Source of the DNA: Ideonella_A sakaiensis_A
GTDB lineage: Bacteria; Pseudomonadota; Gammaproteobacteria; Burkholderiales; Burkholderiaceae_C
Assembly: GCF_048320135.1 (NCBI RefSeq)
Contig: NZ_CP182947.1
Span: forward strand, 558,001-622,000
Direction: 5' to 3'
Length of the DNA stretch: 64,000 nucleotides
The position numbers and the translations under genes were made by a program. Shown in pieces: positions 59,539 to 64,000 of this stretch. The stretch's first letter is position 1. The number at the start of each line of letters is the position of its first letter. The notes under the pieces were generated by a model that saw nothing but the letters and a program-made list of their open reading frames with translations, was not told the origin of the DNA and ran no database searches.

Positions 59539-60435
59539 ATGTCCGCCACGGTGATCGACGGCAACCAACTCTCCCGCCAGCTGCGTGGCGACATCGCGCT
59601 GCGCGCATCGCGGCTCGCCGCCGCAGGCCACCAGCCCGGCCTTGCGGTGATCGTCGTCGGCGACAACCCGGCCAGCAAGGTCTATGTGCGCAACAAGGTC
59701 AAGGCCTGCGCCGATGCCGGCTTCCATTCGCTGCACGAGGCTTATCCGGACGATTTCGCCGAAGCGGCGTTGCTCGACCGCATCGCTGCGCTGAACGCCG
59801 ACCCCGCCGTGCACGGCATCCTGGTGCAGCTGCCGCTGCCCGTACACATCGATGCGAACCGGGTCATCGAGGCGATTGCGCCAGCGAAGGACGTCGATGG
59901 CTTTCACATCGCCAATGCCGGCGCACTGATGGTCGGTGGCGCGGCTGCCGCTGCGGGCTTCAAGCCGTGCACGCCATACGGCTGCATGAAGCTGCTCGAA
60001 TCGGTCGGCTGCGACCCGCGCGGCAAGCATGCTGTCGTGATCGGACGCAGCAACATCGTCGGCAAGCCGATGGCGATGCTGCTCTTGCAAGCGCACGCCA
60101 CCGTCACCATTTGCCACAGTGCCACACCGGATCTGGCGGCGCATACGCGGCTGGCCGACATCGTCGTCGTGGCGGTCGGCCGCCGCAACACGCTGACCGC
60201 CGAGATGGTCAAGCCCGGCGCCGTCGTGCTCGATGTCGGGATGAACCGCGACGATGATGGCAAGCTGTGCGGCGATGTCGATTTCGCCGGCGTCTCGCCG
60301 GTCGCCTCGGCGATGACGCCGGTGCCCGGCGGCGTCGGCCCGATGACGATCACGATGTTGTTGATGAATACCCTCGAAGCCGCCGAACGTGTCGCCCGCC
60401 GCTCGTCGGCAAACGTTGAATCAATCAGATCATGA
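59539..60435 (+). CDS. folD: Bifunctional methylenetetrahydrofolate dehydrogenase/cyclohydrolase FolD
   Basis: FolD interconverts methylene-, methenyl- and formyl-tetrahydrofolate using NADP. The 298-residue product has the catalytic lysine in YVRNKVKACADAG and the signature GILVQLPLPVHID. The NADP-binding loop is VIGRSNIVGKPMAMLL. The C-terminal PVPGGVGPMTITMLLMNTLE is fully conserved. The ATG at 59539 is followed directly by the family N-terminus (DGNQLSRQLR). It overlaps the next gene by 4 bases. Confidence 0.96.
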   Translation: MSATVIDGNQLSRQLRGDIALRASRLAAAGHQPGLAVIVVGDNPASKVYVRNKVKACADAGFHSLHEAYPDDFAEAALLDRIAALNADPAVHGILVQLPLPVHIDANRVIEAIAPAKDVDGFHIANAGALMVGGAAAAAGFKPCTPYGCMKLLESVGCDPRGKHAVVIGRSNIVGKPMAMLLLQAHATVTICHSATPDLAAHTRLADIVVVAVGRRNTLTAEMVKPGAVVLDVGMNRDDDGKLCGDVDFAGVSPVASAMTPVPGGVGPMTITMLLMNTLEAAERVARRSSANVESIRS

Positions 60436-62486
60436 CCAATCCACTGCTCGATTTTTCCGACCTGCCCCGCTTCGCCGAGATCCGCCCCGAACATGTCGGT
60501 CCGGCGGTCGAGCAGCTGCTGCGCGATGCCAACGACGCGCTCGCGACGGTCACTGCCGATGAATTTCCGGCCGATTACGACGCCTTGTCGAAGGTGCTCG
60601 ACGTCGCGACCGAGCGGCTCGGCCGCGCCTGGGGCGCGGTCAGCCACCTGAACGGCGTGGCCGATTCGCCGGCATTGCGCGCCGCCTACAACGAGAGCCT
60701 GCCGAAGATCACCGAATTCCATGCCCGGCTCGGCTCCGACGAGCGGCTGTACGCGAAATACAAGGCGGTGATGGAGAGCCCGTCGGCGAAGACGCTGTCA
60801 CTGGCGCGGCAACGCGCGTTGTCGAATGCACTGCGCGATTTCCGCCTGTCCGGCGCCGAGCTCGAGGGCGAGGCCAAGCAGCGCTTTGCGCGTCTGCAGG
60901 AGACGCAGGCCGACCTGGCGCAGAAATTTTCCGAACACGTGCTCGACGCGACCGACGGCTTTGCGCATTTCGCCAGCGCCGCCGAAATGGACGGCGTGCC
61001 GGCCGACGTCTGCCACGCGACCCAGGCGGCTGCAACGGCCGACGGCAAGGACGGCCACAAGCTGACGCTGCACCTGCCGGTTTACCTGCCGGTGATGCAG
61101 TACGCAACCAACCGTGCGTTGCGCGAGACGATGTACCGGGCCCATGTCACGCGGGCCAGCGAACTCGGCCCGGCCGAACTCGACAATGGCCCGCTGATGC
61201 GCGAACTCGTCGCGCAGCGCCAGGAGGAGGCCAGGCTGCTCGGCTTCCCGAATTACGCCGAGGTGTCGCTGGTGCCGAAGATGGCCGAGTCGACGCAGCA
61301 GGTGCTCGATTTTCTGCACGACCTGGCGCGCCGCGCACGGCCGCACGCGGAGCGCGACCTCGCCGAACTGCGCGAATTCGCCGCCACCGAACTCGGCATC
61401 GACGACCTGCAGGCCTGGGACATCGCATTTGCCAGCGAACGGTTGAAACATGCACGTTATGCCTTCAGCGACCAGGAGGTGAAGGCCTATTTCACCGAGC
61501 CGACCGTGCTCGACGGCCTTTTCCGCATCGTCGAGACGCTGTTCGAGGTCGAGATCCGTCCCGACACCGCACCGGTCTGGCATCCGAGCGTGCGTTTTTT
61601 CAGCATCTCGCGCGGCGGCCAGCTGGTCGGCCAGTTCTACCTCGACCTGCATGCCCGCACCGGCAAGCGCCCGGGCGCGTGGATGGACGACGTGCGCGGC
61701 CGCTGGAAGCGCCCGGACCGCAGCGACGGCGCGCTGCAGACGCCGGTCGCCCACCTGGTCTGCAATTTCGCGCCACCGGTCGTCGTCAATGGCGAACAAC
61801 GGCCGGCGCTGCTGACGCACGACGACGTCACGACGCTGTTCCATGAATTCGGCCACGGCCTGCACCACATGCTGACGCAGGTCGACGAGATCGGCGTCTC
61901 CGGCATTTCCGGCGTCGAATGGGATGCGGTCGAACTGCCGAGCCAGTTCATGGAAAACTTCTGCTGGGAATGGGACGTCGTGCGGCGACTGACCTCGCAC
62001 GTCGATACCGGCGCATCGCTGCCGCGCGAATTGTTCGACAAGATGATCGCCGCGAAGAATTTTCAGAGCGGTCTGCAGACGCTGCGCCAGGTCGAATTTG
62101 CGCTGTTCGACGTGCGGCTGTACGGCGAGCCGGGCCGCGAGGCCGATGTCCACGGCCTGATCGACGAGGTGCGTGCCGAGGTCAGCGTGCTGAACCCGCC
62201 GGCCTTCAACCGCTTCGAAAATGGCTTCTCGCACATCTTCGCCGGCGGTTATGCAGCCGGATACTACAGTTACAAGTGGGCCGAGGTGCTCAGTGCCGAC
62301 GCCTGGGGCGCATTCGAGGAAAATGCCGGCAGCGAGGCCGGCGTGCTCGATGTCGAGACCGGCCGCCGCTACCGTAGCGCGGTGCTCGAGGCCGGCGGCA
62401 GCCGCCCGGCGATGGAAAGCTTCAAGGCCTTCCGTGGCCGCGAGCCGCAGATCGACGCGCTGCTTCGCCATCAAGGCATGAACTGA
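60432..62486 (+). CDS. prlC: Oligopeptidase A (M3 family zinc metallopeptidase)
   Basis: A cytoplasmic zinc peptidase that degrades oligopeptides and signal-peptide fragments. The 684-residue length matches PrlC. The zinc site is HEFGHGLHHML with H471, E472 and H475. The third ligand lies in the SGVEWDAVELPSQFMENFCW stretch that follows. The N-terminal part shows NPLLDFSDLPRFAEIRPEHV, typical of the family. The C-terminal FSHIFAGGYAAGYYSYKWAE is also diagnostic. The start ATG overlaps the folD stop. Confidence 0.95.
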   Translation: MTNPLLDFSDLPRFAEIRPEHVGPAVEQLLRDANDALATVTADEFPADYDALSKVLDVATERLGRAWGAVSHLNGVADSPALRAAYNESLPKITEFHARLGSDERLYAKYKAVMESPSAKTLSLARQRALSNALRDFRLSGAELEGEAKQRFARLQETQADLAQKFSEHVLDATDGFAHFASAAEMDGVPADVCHATQAAATADGKDGHKLTLHLPVYLPVMQYATNRALRETMYRAHVTRASELGPAELDNGPLMRELVAQRQEEARLLGFPNYAEVSLVPKMAESTQQVLDFLHDLARRARPHAERDLAELREFAATELGIDDLQAWDIAFASERLKHARYAFSDQEVKAYFTEPTVLDGLFRIVETLFEVEIRPDTAPVWHPSVRFFSISRGGQLVGQFYLDLHARTGKRPGAWMDDVRGRWKRPDRSDGALQTPVAHLVCNFAPPVVVNGEQRPALLTHDDVTTLFHEFGHGLHHMLTQVDEIGVSGISGVEWDAVELPSQFMENFCWEWDVVRRLTSHVDTGASLPRELFDKMIAAKNFQSGLQTLRQVEFALFDVRLYGEPGREADVHGLIDEVRAEVSVLNPPAFNRFENGFSHIFAGGYAAGYYSYKWAEVLSADAWGAFEENAGSEAGVLDVETGRRYRSAVLEAGGSRPAMESFKAFRGREPQIDALLRHQGMN

Positions 62487-62499
62487 AGAGGAACCCGTG

Positions 62500-63129
62500 A
62501 TGCACCACGCCAGCCGATCCGGAACATTGACGGCCCCGTCGCTGGCGCTGGCCATCGCGCTGGGTTTGCCTTTTGCCGCGGCCGCCCAGTACAAGGTCGT
62601 CAATCCGGATGGCAGCGTCACCTTTACCGACCGGGCTCCGGTCAAGGCGCCCGGCAAGGTGGTGCCGATCGAAACTGCTGCCGGGCCGTCAGCGACGGCA
62701 AACGCGAGCTTGCCGTTCGAACTGCGCCAGGTGGCCAGCCGTTATCCGGTCACGCTTTATGTGCAACGGCCCTGCGAACCCTGCGACGCCGGGCGGCAGC
62801 TGCTGCGCCAGCGTGGCATTCCATACGCGGAAAAACTGGTCGGCGCAGGTGAAGGCGACGCCTTGCAGGCGGCAACCGGCGCGAAGCAGATCCCGGCATT
62901 GACGATCGGCAGCCAAGTGCTGCACGGCTTCTCGCCCGACCAGTGGTCGTCGTACCTCGATGCCGCCGGTTATCCGAAGCAGTCGCGATTGCCGGCCAAT
63001 TACGCCGCACCGGCGCCGCAGCCGCTGGTGCCGGCGGTGGCCGAGAGACCTGCGGTGACCGCTGCGCCGGCGCCGGCCCCACAGACACCGGCTGCGCCGC
63101 CGCCGGCGCCGGGCGGCATCCGCTTCTGA
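62500..63129 (+). CDS. DUF4124 domain fused to a glutaredoxin-like domain, secreted
   Basis: The 209-residue product has a signal peptide ending near AAAAQYK. A DUF4124 segment follows, with YKVVNPDGSVTFTDRAPVKA (residues about 30-50). A glutaredoxin-like domain (about 85-160) has the redox pair in YVQRPCEPCDAGRQLL and a cis-proline strand KQIPALTIGSQVLHGF. The last 45 residues are Pro/Ala-rich. It may reduce or sense disulfides in the periplasm. The ATG at 62500 is preferred to the adjacent GTG at 62497 because of spacing from GAAGAGGA. It follows prlC by 13 bases. Confidence 0.85.
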   Translation: MHHASRSGTLTAPSLALAIALGLPFAAAAQYKVVNPDGSVTFTDRAPVKAPGKVVPIETAAGPSATANASLPFELRQVASRYPVTLYVQRPCEPCDAGRQLLRQRGIPYAEKLVGAGEGDALQAATGAKQIPALTIGSQVLHGFSPDQWSSYLDAAGYPKQSRLPANYAAPAPQPLVPAVAERPAVTAAPAPAPQTPAAPPPAPGGIRF

Positions 63130-63172
63130 GGCCGGGCGCGCGCAGATTCATCAAGCGCGCGCTGTCATCGGC

Positions 63173-64000
63173 TCAGGCGACACCGTCTGCTGCGCGTATC
63201 GACAACGCGGCTTCGCGGTGCAACCAGGCCAGAAAGGCCTCGACCGGCGCCCGCTTTGCGTGGCGTGCCGGATAAACCGCGAAATGCGCCTTCACGCGCA
63301 GCGCCTTGCCGGCGTCGAAAACCGGCCGCAGGCGCCCCGACGCGAGATGGCCGTCGGCCATCGTTGCGCTCTCGAGCGCAACGCCAAGCCCCTGCGTCGC
63401 ACTGTCGAGCGCCATCTGCGCGCGGTCGAAACGCACCGCAAAACGCTCGGGCGCAAGTCCGCTGGCAAAACGCCGGAACCAGTCCGACCACTGCACAACG
63501 CTGACGGTGCTCTGGATCAGCGGCACCTCGAGCAGCTGCTCGACGCGCCGCAGCCGGTGTTCACGGATGAATGCCGGACTCGCCAGCGGCAGGATCGCCT
63601 CCTCGAACAAGGGCTCGACAACCAGATCGGGCCACTGCGGCACGCCGTAGCGGATGTCGAGGTCGGCCTGACCGAGCGCGAAGTCGCTCGGTGTCGGCGA
63701 TGACGACAGGTTCAGCGCAATCTGCGGGCAGGCCTGCGCAAACGCCCGCAGCCGGGGCATCAGCCACAACGTCGCCAGGCTCGGGCTGCAGTGCAGATAG
63801 AGGCTGTTGCTGATGCCATGCTGCAAATCGTCGGTCGCCGATGCGATGGCCGCCAACGCACCACCGATCCGCGACAGATAGACCTCACCCGCCGCACTGA
63901 GCCGCACGCCGTGTGCGCTGCGCTCGAACAGCCGCACGCCGAGCTGGGCCTCCAGCCGCGCGATCTGGTGGCTGACCGCCGACGCCGTCAGGTGCAGCTC
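63173..64000 (-). CDS. LysR-family transcriptional regulator, GcvA-like (5' end cut by window edge)
   Basis: A LysR-type regulator on the minus strand whose N-terminus runs off the right edge. The frame stays open to 64000; the edge codes for LTASAVSHQIARLEAQLGVR, which is the recognition part of the winged-helix DNA-binding domain. It continues LFERSAHGVRLSAAGEVYL, the standard LysR wing. The effector-binding domain (about 200 residues) covers the rest, with LNLSSSPTPSDFALGQADLD as in GcvA/AmpR relatives. Effector and targets are unknown. It converges with the DUF4124-glutaredoxin gene. Confidence 0.9.
   Translation of the reverse strand, partial: ELHLTASAVSHQIARLEAQLGVRLFERSAHGVRLSAAGEVYLSRIGGALAAIASATDDLQHGISNSLYLHCSPSLATLWLMPRLRAFAQACPQIALNLSSSPTPSDFALGQADLDIRYGVPQWPDLVVEPLFEEAILPLASPAFIREHRLRRVEQLLEVPLIQSTVSVVQWSDWFRRFASGLAPERFAVRFDRAQMALDSATQGLGVALESATMADGHLASGRLRPVFDAGKALRVKAHFAVYPARHAKRAPVEAFLAWLHREAALSIRAADGVA

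Overview
The window is a high-GC bacterial chromosome segment with tightly packed genes and strong G/C preference at third codon positions. Gene content suggests a flagellated Gram-negative betaproteobacterium, possibly Rhodocyclales-like. The support is the flagellar order fliK-fliL-M-N-O-P-Q-R, a pyruvate dehydrogenase operon whose E3 subunit carries its own lipoyl domain, and the queG/tsaE/amidase/mutL/miaA neighbourhood. The genus cannot be fixed by eye. No rRNA, tRNA, IS element, prophage or CRISPR array was seen.

Layout. (1) 1-5.5 kb: end of a flagellar operon (fliK partial, fliL, fliM, fliN, fliO, fliP, fliQ, fliR), then a small secreted unknown. (2) 5.9-11.4 kb: an AEC-type transporter, divergent from a complete TRAP transporter (receptor, terminator, small and large permeases), then a GluR0-like protein that combines a solute-binding fold with a potassium-channel-type pore. 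(3) 11.4-22.6 kb: housekeeping genes xerD, queG, tsaE, amiC, dedA, mutL, a lipoprotein hydrolase, an RluF-like pseudouridine synthase, an MFS exporter and miaA. (4) 22.6-31.1 kb: an ABC ATPase and large FtsX-like permease separated by an antisense DUF4280/PAAR-like gene, then a PLP dehydratase, an acetylpolyamine-deacetylase-like protein, an AttH/CrtC-like lipocalin protein, a FAH-family hydrolase and a Nudix hydrolase.

(5) 31.1-49.9 kb: the most striking region, a complete Lap-type surface adhesion system. It has a type I secretion ABC transporter (LapB type), a membrane fusion protein (LapC type), a 3275-residue adhesin (LapA type), a degenerate GGDEF/EAL receptor (LapD type), a periplasmic cysteine protease (LapG type) and a TolC-family outer-membrane channel (LapE type). 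The adhesin has an N-terminal retention module, a candidate dialanine cleavage site (PAAG, residues 71-74), a duplicated block of cadherin-like domains, seven Calx-beta-like domains, a vWA domain, RTX repeats and a type I secretion C-terminus. By analogy with Pseudomonas fluorescens, c-di-GMP sensed by the LapD homologue would restrain the LapG homologue and keep the adhesin at the surface.

(6) 49.9-64 kb: the aceE-aceF-lpd operon (minus strand), divergent from a PAS histidine kinase and FixJ-type regulator; then folD, an M3 oligopeptidase, a DUF4124-glutaredoxin protein and the start of a LysR regulator cut by the right edge. Several intrinsic terminators and three gene-free gaps over 300 bases are described in the features.
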